Of a DNA stretch of 64,000 nt, positions 23,398-34,916 are shown in pieces; the stretch's first letter is position 1; each line of letters begins with the position of its first letter. The stretch covers positions 62,001 through 126,000 of the forward strand of contig JANQBS010000069.1 of the NCBI GenBank assembly GCA_033085395.1, given 5' to 3'. A program made the translations under genes and the position numbers. The stretch is from Xanthoparmelia taractica. Lineage: Eukaryota > Ascomycota > Lecanoromycetes > Lecanorales > Parmeliaceae. The notes below the pieces were generated by a model that saw only the letters and a list, made by a program, of their open reading frames with translations, searched no databases and was not told where the DNA came from.

Positions 23398-24597
23398 ACG
23401 CATTATCGTAATTAAGCCATATGTCAGGTCTTTGCTTCCTTTGCCTTGCCTTGCCTTGCCTTGTCTTCCAATCACTCTTCATACCTCCCCTCTCCATACT
23501 GTTCCATACCTTTCCTCTCCATACCTTTCCTTTCCATACCTTTCCTACTCAAAGCAACGGATTCCATCAATCTTTCTCAGCGCGAGTTTTCGAGGTCCTG
23601 GGGTTTGTGAGTTAGGGGTTTAGGTGTGCTGTGTCAGATACTACACGATTAGAAGGGTGATTAGGATGGTGTTGGAGTGGGAGGTCGGTTGGTTGGGGAG
23701 TCTCTGGTAATGGGTTGCTTTGAGTTGTTCAATGGGTGGAGGCTGGAGGCTGGAGGGTGGGGGATTTGTAAGTAGTGGGTATGTGGGTTGTGCGGGTTGA
23801 AGGGTATGCTGGATGGGATAGATGGTGCTGGTTGATGAAGGAGGGGAAAGTAGCAGGTTGGTAAGGTAAGGAGGGATATGCAGGCTAGGAACCGTGACTC
23901 GATCGGATCCTTGAAGTTCATGGTGAAACTTGGACAGTTGAGAGCTCGGTATCATTAGGTGGTAACAAATTACTTACAAGACCATGTAGCTGGCAGAGAC
24001 AGAATTGCATTGACTTCTCTTCTCTCTAACTCGTACGAAAATCCCCGAATCAACACGCCCGACCTACTCAAAAGGTCTCAATCCGTTGCTTATCAGTAGA
24101 AGAAACTATCTTGACGGGCGCTCTCTCTTCTTTTCACTTTCTCCTTCAAATTATCCACGGCAGTGTGCTCCGAATCGCAAAGAGCGAGATAGTGCATTAG
24201 GTATTCGCGTGATAGGATCAGTAACCCACGAAATTGCTATCGTAGGCAGCCATCGTTGTGATTATGCATGATGATCCTTGCTTTCTGTGTCGATGGCCAT
24301 GGCTTCTCCATAGACAGAGGGTGAAGTTGGTGGTTCGTCGGGTTGACAGGCTGTAACTGAGGATGGGGTGGATGGATTTGAGTGCTGTTGGAGGGTGGAT
24401 GTGCGGAGTATGTGGTCGGAGAGCTCAGTGCTAGGCATGTTGGATTCACGTTTCCAGCGGAGACTTCTGGAGGGAAGATGGATTGGACAACTAATCGTAC
24501 AGTGGAGACTTTGTCTTGGTACAAGTACACGGTCATGCATGCCCTCCCTCATCCTGCTCGCCGGCGCCTTTCCTGGAATCCTTGCCATCGTATTGAC
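23398..24597. other. intergenic, simple-sequence rich
   Basis: This 1.2 kb is upstream of the siderophore-synthetase relic and downstream of the PHD gene. It contains CCTTG and 15-base tandem repeats and Pro/Thr/Ser-rich open frames that look like composition effects. The missing first part of the IucA/IucC-like gene would be expected here, but I could not find it. Confidence 0.45.
23441..23548. repeat. short tandem repeats: (CCTTG)n and a 15-base unit x3
   Basis: CCTTG is repeated at 23441-23463. A 15-base unit beginning CCATACCTTTCC occurs three times in a row at 23504-23548, with a related copy just before it. Confidence 0.8.
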
Positions 24598-25254
24598 TCA
24601 ATTCTTCCTCCCTGACTCCGCCATAACCTTCCTCAATCGAGCTGCAATATTTGAAGTGGATGCCTGCGATCTTGTCATCCTGCTCTTCGATTTGTTCGTA
24701 CGAGCCCTCGTCAATCTTCTCTCGGCGACGATAGCCGCGCTCTGAGCTGCGTCTTCATGTCCTTTGTGTTTCTCTGCGTCGTCGGAAGACGTCTCGACCC
24801 ACCCTATCCACTTGGCTTTTTTCTTGGGGGTTGACTTTTTGACAGCGATTCCTTTCTTTGCCGGTCTTGTCCCGTTGACCTTCACCTTCTCCTTGTCATG
24901 ATGATCTAAATCGTCGTGGGGACCCTTCGCGGCCGTCTTTTCAGGTCTTGAGCACATCGGCATCTTCGCTTGTAGTAGTCTGGCGTGATTCATCGGCTTC
25001 AGGCTGCATCTCGGACACAGCCAATCCCCAGGAGGTGCTTCCGTCAACCGCACGCATTCCAAATGGTACCATCCTATCGGGCAGTCTTCATCATCACAAC
25101 AGATCCAGTTATCAGATGTATCGGGCGTGCCGCAGGTGCATTTGTAGACTACTACTTCCTCGAGAGACGTCGAGTTTGTGTGACGCTTTTCTGCGCCTTG
25201 GGTGGATGGTCGAGCGACCTGCTTCGTGAGAGAGGCTCGTGGAGGGTTCGACAT
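24598..25254 (-). CDS. PHD-finger protein (ING-type zinc finger)
   Basis: Single exon, 218 residues. I start at the ATG at 25254 (MSNPPRASL); the frame runs further upstream but only from non-ATG codons. Residues about 36-82 form one PHD finger with the C4-H-C3 pattern: YKCTCGTPDTSDNWICC, then DDEDCPIGWYHLECVRL and GDWLCPRC. The WICC-DDEDC-GWYH arrangement matches ING/Yng-type fingers that read histone H3 methylated at lysine 4. The rest is basic and Lys/Arg-rich (GIAVKKSTPKKKAKW and RLTRARTNKSKSRMTRSQ), suiting a nuclear DNA- or chromatin-associated protein. The N-terminal ING dimerisation domain is absent, so this is not a standard ING subunit. The partner complex is unknown. Confidence 0.8.
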   Translation of the reverse strand: MSNPPRASLTKQVARPSTQGAEKRHTNSTSLEEVVVYKCTCGTPDTSDNWICCDDEDCPIGWYHLECVRLTEAPPGDWLCPRCSLKPMNHARLLQAKMPMCSRPEKTAAKGPHDDLDHHDKEKVKVNGTRPAKKGIAVKKSTPKKKAKWIGWVETSSDDAEKHKGHEDAAQSAAIVAERRLTRARTNKSKSRMTRSQASTSNIAARLRKVMAESGRKN

Positions 25255-26679
25255 GTCGGTATTTCTGGCGTTGAGCGTTTCGAAATGAGCTTTGGACGTG
25301 GGTGCTCGGAAGCTGTTGGATTGCAAGGAGGGCGATGAAGAAAGAAGAAAGAAACAGATGGGTATTTGTAGGCCTTTGCAAATGATCTTGATGTCAAGGA
25401 ACTTAGTATCGAGCGAGATGTCTTCAATACAGACTTTCAAAGATCGAAGACTGTGACAATACGGGTTTGACACTTGTCATTTTGACATGCCCTTCCACAA
25501 TAACACTGGGAAATGGAAAATGGAGTATAAGACAAAAGTCAGTCCTTTCCCCTGCTTCGTGTAACCCATGCAGCGATAATTTCCTTTCTGAGGTAGCCCC
25601 TTTGAGCAAGTGCAGAAACCTCATCTCGTCCCATCCCTACTCATCTCGTCTCATGCGTTATTCACAGAAACCGAAACGAACATCCTACCGTAGGTAAGAG
25701 GGTGGGAAACCTAATCTTCCACTGCGCCTGTCTTCGAGGTACGGGACACCATTGCTAATGACCGGTACGGGAACAGCCTTTGTTTGTGTCTTGTCAAGAA
25801 GCAAGTTCACGAGCTTTTACTCTGGGTTCGCCTACCTTATATAGGTATAAGGGAGACCCGGAGAAGCAGGTAGCGGGTATGCCGAGATCTGCGCTCCCCT
25901 TTGAGAAGGCTCGGGCGGCCATGATGGAGGGGTACTCTGATATCGCTTCAAGGAGCGAGTACGTGTTTTTTTGTAGAGATGTATTCCTAGTCTTGTTTGC
26001 AAGGTAAGAGAGTAAGGTAGTAAGTTGGTGAGCGCGCACCGACCCTTTCCAGCCAAGCGGCGATGAACAGTACAGCTAATTGGATCTCTTATCCAAGACA
26101 TATAGTTAACATCATTTATTTGTCTTGTTTGTTTACTTGAGATCTATTACAGATGCTGTGTTAGAGTTTGAATACTTTGCTTAAAAACAAAATACAGCAG
26201 TAATCACGCGCGCTCGATATCAATGTGTGTGTAACATAAAATACTTGTGTCTATCCTACCTCCATCATCGAGTGTGGTATATTTATCGCTCTTCAGAACC
26301 TTTTTGTAGTCTTTTTTGTAGGTATAAATGTATATATATACATGCGGAATTTTTATATTCATTGCGGATATGCGCCCGGCATAAACCATACCTGCAGTTC
26401 CCTTTCACTCTCGCCGCGAGAAGACAAAATACAAGACGATATCGCGGCCAGAGTTAGAGCTTATGGGGTCTGTCTCTCAATCAGTCAGCCAGTCGGTCAA
26501 TCAATTAGCACGACTCATGAGGCTATTACTTCGGTATAGGAAGAGCGAGATCTGAAACGAAACAAGACGAAACGAGACGAAACGGAACGGAAAAGATCTC
26601 GATCAAATATCGTCCATCAAGAATATACGAAATGCCTCTATCTATGTCTTTGTCTCTTTTTTCTCTTGCTGCAAAGAAT

Positions 26680-26680
<1 letters not shown>

Positions 26681-26731
<51 letters not shown>
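26681..26731. repeat. (GAAA)n microsatellite
   Basis: About 50 bases of perfect tetranucleotide repeat in intergenic DNA. It creates long Lys/Arg/Glu or Phe/Leu/Ser open frames that are artefacts. Confidence 0.95.
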
Positions 26732-27368
26732 GCACAGCACATTCGGCTCGACGAGTACGAAAGTACAATTGGTGTCGTCAATCCAGACCACATGAGGGAT
26801 CCGTGGCGCGTTTTCTCTCACGACCACGGTACATGGAGATATCCAGGTATGTTTTGTCCAGTATATACATACAATCCCAGCACACCGCCAGCAACATACC
26901 ACGTTACTTGCGTTCGCGTTCTTAAATGGAGGATCTGTGTCTCGAATCCCGTCCGGGAAAAATCACCAGAGCCAATCGCGTTGAATTAGTGCTGCTGTAC
27001 GAGTACAAGACCTTACTTACCTACTTTCATGACTTAGACTCTCTTCTTCTGTAGCATCACCGATTGACTTGGCATACTACGGAAGATAGTGTGTTGAGCG
27101 GAAGATTCGGCATCAGACACCAGGCAGAGATGCCAGGCCCAAGTTAACAGTGTCATCAAAGAAAGTCGAGTCAACAACACCCCTTTTCACATTTCTAAGT
27201 GTTGGATGGTACGAGTACTAGCACGCAATACTACCGAAAATTCGCGTCTGCTCGACACACTCGTACCCTACTTAACACCTCGCTTCCTACCTACTCAACA
27301 CGCAAAATCAACCTGCTTTGGTAGCAACAACACACATCCGCGCTAATTGCTAGCGTGCACAATTCTTG

Positions 27369-27424
27369 TATATAAATACGCCTTTTTGCTTCCTACTTTC
27401 TTTCTCTTATTCTCTCTCTCTCTT
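27369..27424 (+). promoter_or_regulatory. probable core promoter: TATA word and CT tract
   Basis: TATATAAATA at 27369-27378 is followed at about 27385-27424 by a pyrimidine tract of TTTC/CTCT words. The start codon at 27633 lies about 255 bases further on. A TATA element followed by a CT box is a common fungal core promoter layout. The assignment rests on position and sequence only. Confidence 0.45.
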
Positions 27425-27632
27425 GGTAGAGTATTCCGACAAGAAGGAGAAAAGAAGGGTTGAAAGGGTGTAAGACTTCGACACTTGCTTTAGCGTCCAC
27501 ACTTCTACCCTCTTCCACGTCCCCAACACATATCTTCTCTCCTCCTTCATCTTCTTCCTTCTTCGTTCTTCCTTCTTTCAAAAACCGAGCTCCCATACAA
27601 CAGAGCTCCACCCACCTCCATCCACCTTTAAG

Positions 27633-30600
27633 ATGCCTACCCTCAACCTCCTCCCACATCTCCCCTCACAGCGCACCATCGTGCATATCATACTCTACCC
27701 CCTCCACCTCCTCCTCGTTTTCGGCCTCATGCTCTATGAGAACGAGCTACCGAGCAGCCATAGAAATGGGGGAGTGAGTATAGGCGAGGAGGATGCAGAG
27801 GTATATAAAAATATTTCTTCTTCCCGTCTTCGTTGTGGTTGTTGGCGTTGACTTGCTTTTTTAGCATGTGCCCGTTTCGTCGTCAGCGCATGAGCCTGTC
27901 GCTGCGGGCGAGGCTGCTGCGGTAGATATGCGGGGGTCTTGCGCATCCCAGACTGCTGCGAGTGGGCTAGTGAAAGAGGGAATTGCATATGGGCATCATG
28001 TCCTCTTTGGGCACGGCGTTGCTGGCAGTAAGATGGTACGTCGCTGGTGTCTAAACCTATCCTTTTAGTTCCTCTGCTCACCCAAATTAGCAGACTAGTA
28101 TCGAGAAGCGAGCCACGGTCGACGCGTCAACGCAAACTGATCCAGATGCTACCCCAAGCGGCATCTCATGCGATTCCTATTCAAGAGCGGAGACTGCGAA
28201 GAATGCTATGATTACGGCATCGACGCAGACAGATGAAGATGACGCTGTAGGAAGCAGCTCCCGCGGGACTCCGTCTGCGTTGACCACGCTCGTCAACACG
28301 CCTACGGATCACTCGTTGCAAGTGGAGGCGGAAGAGAGCGAACTGCAGGATGCAGTTGACGGCCAAGAGCTCGTGCTCGAGGGACGGAATGGGGAAGAGC
28401 AGATGCAAGAGCCATCGCCTTCCGGTGATGAAACGACCCTGGAGCGGGAAGAGCCAAGAGAGGATCTTGAACAGACCCAGGAAGAGGCTGGCGGGGTCAG
28501 AGCACTCTTGGAAGCCCAGGCGCACCCAGAAGACAACGGAACCGGTGATGCACGGATTGCCGAGGCAGCGGGTGCCCTCCAAGAACTTGCACAAGCAGTT
28601 CCGACACCCATGATCGAGGAAGCGCTGCTGGACACCGAAAAAGCCGCACACGAACAAACCCGTGCGGAGCTCACCCAACTGAGGGCTGATATCACGGAAA
28701 AAGACGTTGAGCTACGGAGATCCGGACGTCGTCTTGGAGAAGCCAATGCATCTTGCGAGCGACTGAGGGAAGAGAACAGTTATCTCCTAACACAGCTCGA
28801 CGAGGCGAATGCGCTGATTTCGGACAACGATGATCTGCAGACACAGCTCGACGATGCATACGACCAGATATCAAACTTCGAGGTCGCCAATGGCGAACAG
28901 AGTGATCAGATTACCGCGTTGCAGCAGCAAGTAGAGCACTTGAGCGACGACGTCAGGGGGATGATGAATACGATCCGAACGGGAGGCAAGGAGCTGAAGT
29001 TTTTCGTCCAACTAGGCGTCCAGCTTTACGCTCGTCTCAATAGGGCGGAAGAGCTACTGGATGGCGCACTGGGAAGATCTGACCGGCTGATGCGCTTGGC
29101 AGCACAGCGCCTGTCGTTTTATACCCCAGTTGACCTGTATTTCCGTGATACTGTGGTCGAGGAAGAAGAGCCGACGGTGCAACTGGCCATTGAGGGAGCA
29201 CCAGCCGATCCTCAGGCCGAAACGGATTTGGGATACGAAGTGATGACGGACGATGCTGATTTGGAGCAGCTGGTGAATGAAGTATTCGATGCGCAGCATG
29301 GCACAGCCACCGCCAGTGGTGATGTTGTGGAGGAAATCCAGGACACCGAACCTGTCCTCCCCTCAGTGGCTCCTATAGCGACATCTAGTGGTACGGAACC
29401 ACTTTTCCAACCCACTCCAAGCCCTGTCGAAGACGAAGGCGGTAGAGGAGAAGAAGATGACGCGGACGGTACTGCTGGGCCTACGCTCGGCAGCCACGAA
29501 ACCACCCGCAATCAGACTCCCGCCAACCAGCCGAACGCCGCGAGAACAGATGTCATTGCGCAAAACCCCATTTTCGGAGCAAGTGCACGCATATTCGGAG
29601 CACGAGTGAGTGCGTATCCGGTTCCGATCGATGACACGGAATCGGGCAATTTCAACTTCGCGACCGCGACCGATTTCAACTTTGGAGCCACGACTTCTTT
29701 CCAAGCCAGATCAAATTCAGCCAAGGGCGGGTCAAAGGGGTTTGGTGTTACGGACCAGGAAGAGCCTGAAGAAGGACCAGCTAAGAAGACTGGGACTGCT
29801 TCGATATTCGAAGCCGCGGCTAGTGCGAATCCGTCTTCCTCATCCGCTGATAAGGAGGAGGAGAAATCGAACAAGAAGAAGATACCCTCGATATTCGAAG
29901 CAGCAGTTGCTTCGTCCTCGTTATCTGGAAGCAAGGATGAGGCAGCCAAGAAGACCAAGACAACTCCCATCTTCGATTTGTCTTCTCTATCTTCGAACAA
30001 CACAACGGAGCCTGGTGTATCCTTCGGCCACGATCCTGAGGGCGCCTCTGAAACTCTTAAGTTTAACTTCTCGGGTAGTTTCGACTTTTCAAAACCTGCG
30101 GCGGAAGACGAACAGGGAAAGGAGCCAGTCTCGGTCTTTGGAGCAGGGAAACCGAACCAGTTCTCGTTCTCGTCCAGTGGCTCTGCGACGACATTCAGTG
30201 GGTTCAACGGCAGTTCAGTGGGCGGTCCCGATGCCCCTTCAGATCCCGTGCTTTTTCAATTCAAGGGAAAAGGCAAGCAGAAGGAAGAACCGTCGAAGAA
30301 GGCTGCCAATGCTCCGATATTCTCAGCGGAAGCAATGGCCAGATTCGATTCTCCAGCTCCTGGCAAGAAAGCTGGTTTTGATCGGTTCGATTTCGGGAGC
30401 GCAGGCGCTTTCAAAGGTCAACGTGAGGCTTCCTCGTCTTTGTTCGCTGTTGGACGGTCCGTGGCTGGAATTGAGCAGGATGGCGTAGACGAAGTTGTGC
30501 GCGACCTTGAAGGTGATCACGAGTCTCTTTATGGGTATGAGGAAGGCTACGAGCCACCTCAGAAGAGACCAACGACCACGGATACCAACCCCGCTGATGC

Positions 30601-31198
30601 CCATGAAGGAGACACCATGTCTTCTAAGCCTATCCAAGGCTTCCTCGACACGGACTTGAGCGCAAGTCCAGACAGTTCACAGCCAGTCCAGTCAGCATCG
30701 ACAGCGACGGCTATCCCGAATACCAGCACATTCGGTATAGATGTGGTTGACCGTGAGCAAGGAAGCGTCGAAGTAGACGGTGGAAATCCCGTCGACGACG
30801 TCGTTGCTGGAGTTTCACGCATCGGTAGCATGCCAGAGTCGACGCGTGAAGGCAGAGTGGAAGCTCCTCCAGCCGCTCAAGAGGATTTTGGCGCCAAGAA
30901 CCTTTCGGAAAGCCAGTCTTCGCGAGGAGTGGATTCGGCCGGCCAGACCAAGACGAACGAGGTTGTAGAAAATATCTGGCAGGGCCGCAGTAGGACCGCC
31001 GAGGCGATGATCGCAAATTGGAAAGCGGAAAGCCGTGAGAGAGCATGGCCACCGACAGCTTCAACACCATGGCGCCAGGCAGAGTGGCCGGCAAGGTTAC
31101 CACCCCTGGCGAAACCTCCCCCCGCAGCTACCTCTGCGCACTCGCCTGCCGCATCGACTCAAGCAGCCGTGAATAACTCAGGCCCCAACCAACCATGA
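27633..31198 (+). CDS. membrane-anchored coiled-coil protein with FG/IF motifs (nucleoporin-like)
   Basis: Model: exons 27633-27800, 27865-28035 and 28091-31198, giving 1148 residues. Both introns (64 and 55 bases) are phase 0 with GTATAT/TTTTTTAG and GTACGT/AATTAG borders. Residues about 16-34 (IVHIILYPLHLLLVFGLML) form one membrane segment. ASTQTD occurs twice (near residues 125 and 156) and resembles the TQT motif bound by dynein light chain LC8. A coiled coil follows at about 295-405 (ENSYLLTQLDEANALISDND and similar). From about 600 to 900 there are scattered FG/IF motifs: NPIFGASARIFGAR, FNFGA, SVFGAG, DFGSAG, and four KK-x(3-5)-[SP]IF units. This mix recalls nuclear pore proteins, especially Nup159-type, but I cannot assign it to a known nucleoporin. 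Coding probably continues past 31198. Confidence 0.6.
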
Positions 31199-31201
31199 CA
31201 C

Positions 31202-31841
31202 CGAGGAGGATATCAGCAGTGTCATGGGCGCAATCGAAGCGCTGTCTCTTGGACAGACAGCACCGCGGGCTAAGATGTCGGATCTCCATACTACTGGAAT
31301 CCCGTTCCTGTCTGCGGACTGGTTTGCAAGACGGTACGCGTACGCGTTGCGTACCACGGTACCACAACGACAGGTTGATGGTGTAGAGGGGGAAGTGCAA
31401 TCTGAAACTGAATCTGAGACTCGAATGGAAGAATCTCGAGTCAGAGAGGATGAGCAAACACCGGAGCAAGAACCTGCAAGCTCGGAACAGCCCCAGCCCC
31501 AGCCCCAGGCAGAAACCAGCAACGAAGAGGTACACGTACCCATACCCACGATTCGACCCCAACCCCCTGAGTCAACGGAACCACAGCAAAATACCTCCGA
31601 GCTGGTTCCAGTACTCCCCACCGTGGACATTCAGCAGCAGGAAGAAACATCCTCGGCTCCTCCTCCTCCCTCCTCCTCCTACCACCACCTCAACCACCTC
31701 AACCCCAACCCCTCCTCCTACTACCGACAACGAACTCCGCTCCCAATCTCAATCCCAGCAAACAGAATCGCAGGTGGCTCTTCTGAGCACTGCGCCCGTA
31801 TCACCCGCTACGATCGGCCGAGAGAGTTGGGGGCGGAGTAA
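31202..31841 (+). CDS. probable 3' continuation of the FG/coiled-coil gene
   Basis: From about 31173 a second frame is open to a TAA at 31839-31841, beginning APTNHDTEEDISSVMGAIEA. It continues the acidic, low-hydrophobic style of the upstream protein and includes GIPFLSADWFARRYAYALRT and Gln/Pro/Glu-rich stretches. No normal-sized intron fits the join cleanly: in the correct phase I see only a 13-base GT...AG. Either a longer unrecognised intron or a one-base difference links the frames. The TAA overlaps a strong GTAAGT donor, so even this may not be the true end. It could also be a separate small gene starting at an ATG at 31224. Confidence 0.4.
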
Positions 31842-32758
31842 GTACGGCACGCCGAGGGATCGGAAGGGCGGGTTGAGGCTTTGGAGTTTGAAGAGCGGAC
31901 GGGGGTGAGTGTGAGGGTGAGGGCGAGAAAGGGTGAAGGGGGGAATGGGGTTGAAGGGGGGGAGGGGGGGGTGATTTGAAGGTGGGGTAAAAGGGGCGAG
32001 GAGGGGGGGCTGGGTGAGGTTATAGGGTAGGAATAGGGAGGAGGGCGATCTGGTGGTAGTATTGGTTGGGTTGGTCGTGGTAGCTTTTGCAGGAGGGAGA
32101 AGGGGGGGGGGGTTAGGAGGATGGTGATTTGGGGTTTGGGGTGGATTCTCAAGGGGTTGTTTGTTGCCGCTGGCTATGTCTACCCTGGTAGCTATGTAGG
32201 AGTGTGGACGTGTTCGGTACAACGGTATTTCCTATCAAAATTCCTTTGCGGGAGGGTTGGATTTCTTGTATAGCGAGCGAAAGTTTTAGAGTCGGATATC
32301 TCGATTACTTCATTGTGGGATTGTTCAGAGTTATTGTTAAAGGGAGGAAGCATACTCGTTGTGCATGGGGGCATCTGAAGTAGTTTCATCGATCTTATCA
32401 GATTAGATCATCTTTCCACTATACCCTTTTCACCACTCATACTTGTCGTGCTCACATCCTCTCTCTATTGCCTTGCCGCGATCTTCTCCTTCTCCGTCTC
32501 CTGCCTCAATGGTTTTACAGCCAAGTCAAAGTCTTTCTTCTCAGCCCCTGCTAGCTGGCTGGATCACGCAACGGCATGTCTGACTGTGATGGAAGAGTAA
32601 GTGAGTAAGTGAGGAGTACGGGCTTGGACTTGCGGCTGGATGTGGTCTGCTTGAGAGGTGAAATACCATGCTTGTTTTATGAGATTGTGCGGTAGAGACT
32701 TTGGACGTCTCATGGCGTTTGCCGCGGCCAATTTCTATTGATTATCCAAGCATTCCGT
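31842..32758. other. intergenic, G-rich left part
   Basis: It lies between convergent genes. 31900-32130 is strongly G-rich on the plus strand (runs such as GGGGGGGAGG), giving long Pro-rich open frames on the other strand that I regard as spurious. The rest is ordinary sequence without a gene. Confidence 0.5.
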
Positions 32759-34132
32759 TCAATTATACCCCTCCTTCCCCCCAACCACCCCATACGCTCC
32801 CCCGGCCTTCCCAAACATCTCATTCAAATCCCCCACCAACGCCTCCGGCCGCTCATGCGCGGCAAAATGTCCCCCGTCCGCATGCTGCTTCTCAAACACC
32901 ACCGGCCCGAGCGTCCTACCCCAGGTCTTCGGCGGGACAGACAGATCGCGCGGGAAATACGCGAGGCCGAGTTTTACGTGCGGGATGTACTTTCCGATGG
33001 CTGCGCGGTCGTCGTCCGGCGCGTGGGCCATTTCGTAGTAGATGCGCGTGCTGGCGGCGGGGCCGGCGGTCGAGAACCAGTATATTGACACCCAGGTGAG
33101 GATCTCGTCGGATGTCCAGGGGTAGTTGTCTGTCCAGTCGTGGAGTTTTTCGTAGATCCAGGCGAGGAGGGCGGCGGGGCTGTCGGTGAGGCCGTAGCCG
33201 AGGGTTTGGGGCTTGGTGCGTTGGATCCCGTTGTAGCCGCAGCCTTCTTGCTGGAACCACTGGGTCCGGGCCAGGCCTGCTTTTTCGTATTCGCTGTAGG
33301 GCGTTATGGCGTGTTGCAATGCCAGCGCTGGAGAGGTGGTGAACGTCGGTGCATATGCGGGTCTAATGTAGTTGATATGACTGGCTGGGATTTGTTAGTA
33401 TCGTCTCGAAAATGCGGACACTATGTGTTTGAAAGCCGACCTTTGCAGTGTTGCGGGTATCGAAGGCCAATGACTCGAGTAATGTGACTGCCCCAGTCAC
33501 CTCCTTGAGTTACTGAATTCGTTAGTTCTGTTCTCGTTCATAGCACAAAGAGCCTCACCATAATGATCATACCCAAGCTGAAGCATCAGCTTGTGGCAAG
33601 TCTCAGCATAGTGCTTCAAAGCAAAGCCGCGCTTTTTGACGCCATCGGAGAAACCATAGTTGGGCAAAGATGGCGCAACGACGTGAAAAGCTGGAGTTTT
33701 TCCTCCGGTTTGTTTGGCGAGCAGTGGTAGAAGCTTCACCACTTCCAAGAAATTGCCAGGCCCTACACCGCGTCAGAACTTTACATCTCTCGCTTGTCGC
33801 GGGGAATAAATACAGCCATGTACAAACAGCAATGGTATGGCCTTGGGATTTTGGCTCTTCTGATGAATGAAATGGATGTTCAAAGGCTCATATCCATCCA
33901 CTTTGATCTGTGTCTGGTACTGTGGCAGCTTGTTGATATCCGCCTCTTGCTTCTTCCAGTCGAATTCATTCTTCCAGTATGCAGTCAGTCGTTTTACATC
34001 AGCCAGAGGAGCGCCATAGTCCCATCCGGCATCATCCAACTCGTCTGGGAATTCTGTCAACTCTAGCTTCCTATGCAAGGCATCCAGCCGGTCATTGGAC
34101 ATGGCAAGTTTAAAGGGCGTTACAGATGCCAT
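32759..34132 (-). CDS. epoxide hydrolase, microsomal (EHN) type
   Basis: Model: exons 34132-33814, 33762-33559, 33503-33441 and 33384-32759, giving 403 residues, the usual family size. The three introns are 51, 55 and 56 bases and restore exactly the expected motifs across each join. The N-terminal EHN domain is seen in ELTEFPDEL, DVKRLTAYWKNEFDWKKQE and GYEPLNIHFIHQ. The alpha/beta-hydrolase part has the oxyanion motif HGWPGNF across intron 1, the nucleophile Asp in GGDWG across intron 2, and the catalytic His (about residue 368) in GGHFAAHE. Tyr residues of the lid (TWVSIYWF, IYYEMAH) are candidates for epoxide activation. The enzyme adds water to epoxides to make diols, in detoxification or secondary metabolism. 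No strong membrane anchor is seen at the N-terminus. Confidence 0.9.
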
Positions 34133-34916
34133 TTCGAATCTGGGGAAGAGCCTTGGCTGACAATGAATGGGAGTTGATTATGGGGGTAGAAGTAAACAAG
34201 AAGATGGAGAATGTCTATGAGGAATTAGGCCTTGATATATCCCAACCCTACCTCAAGATCTACACCCAACAACCCAGATTGAGACAATGAAGATAACACA
34301 ATCGATATCCAGTGACTCATTCCCCCACAGTCGCATTGCTCTATTTGATGATTTCTAATCAGAATCTTAGGATAGTATGACTCGAGCTGCTATAAATCCT
34401 TGCGTCCAATCAACACCAATCAGGCGCAATCGCTTACCAAGCAAGCGCGTAATGATCTGGATTCAGTCTAGAGTGTTTTGATAGGAAGTATTGGCACCAG
34501 GGCGCTTTGATTCGTGACATCTTCCTCAACTACTTGAGCATGAGTACAACCACGACAGCCCCCTTCTCCCTCTTAGAGTAACCATGCTGTTCCCTAAGCC
34601 AGGGTGTGCGAGCACCGGTATGCCCCAGTTGTTGGTTAAGGGTGGTTGGCGCAACAATTGTTTTGATTGATGTATGGTACGCAAAAGGAGACAGGGTATC
34701 AAGACTCAGGTACAACAAACATATAATTATCATCTATCATCATGATAAGAATATAAGCCGCCCATATGTAAATTCTCCCACATATACATCTCATCAACAT
34801 CAGTCGCTCAGTCGTAGTACCCTCATGCAGCTCCTTCACGGCCAGCGCCAAGGAGATATTCCTCGCCACCACTCTCATCTCTCGTCATGAGCCATATATG
34901 TATGTATACATCCCAC
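34133..34916. other. intergenic, 780 bases
   Basis: It holds the epoxide hydrolase promoter and the 3' side of the glycine-zipper gene, both on the minus strand. No gene or repeat is evident. Confidence 0.45.

Larger units (their letters stand above)
25255..27632. other. intergenic between divergent genes, 2.4 kb
   Basis: It separates the PHD gene (-) from the FG/coiled-coil gene (+) and must contain both promoters. There is no supported gene. It holds a GAAA microsatellite (26681-26731) and, at the right end, a TATA word followed by a CT-rich tract ahead of the next gene. Confidence 0.5.

Noticed and set aside
23641..23955. Minus-strand Pro/Thr-rich frame tested as the missing N-terminus of the IucA/IucC-like gene
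   Set aside because: Shows none of the expected N-terminal family features, and tandem repeats separate it from the rest.
26526..26989. Overlapping open frames on both strands with Lys/Arg or Phe/Leu runs
   Set aside because: They follow the GAAA microsatellite; length is due to the repeat lacking stop codons.
31749..32222. A 157-codon minus-strand Pro-rich frame
   Set aside because: It lies over G-rich low-complexity DNA; several frames are open at once and none has a domain or splice pattern.
32701..33099. Plus-strand open frames across the epoxide hydrolase gene
   Set aside because: Antisense shadows of the minus-strand last exon, which carries clear hydrolase motifs.
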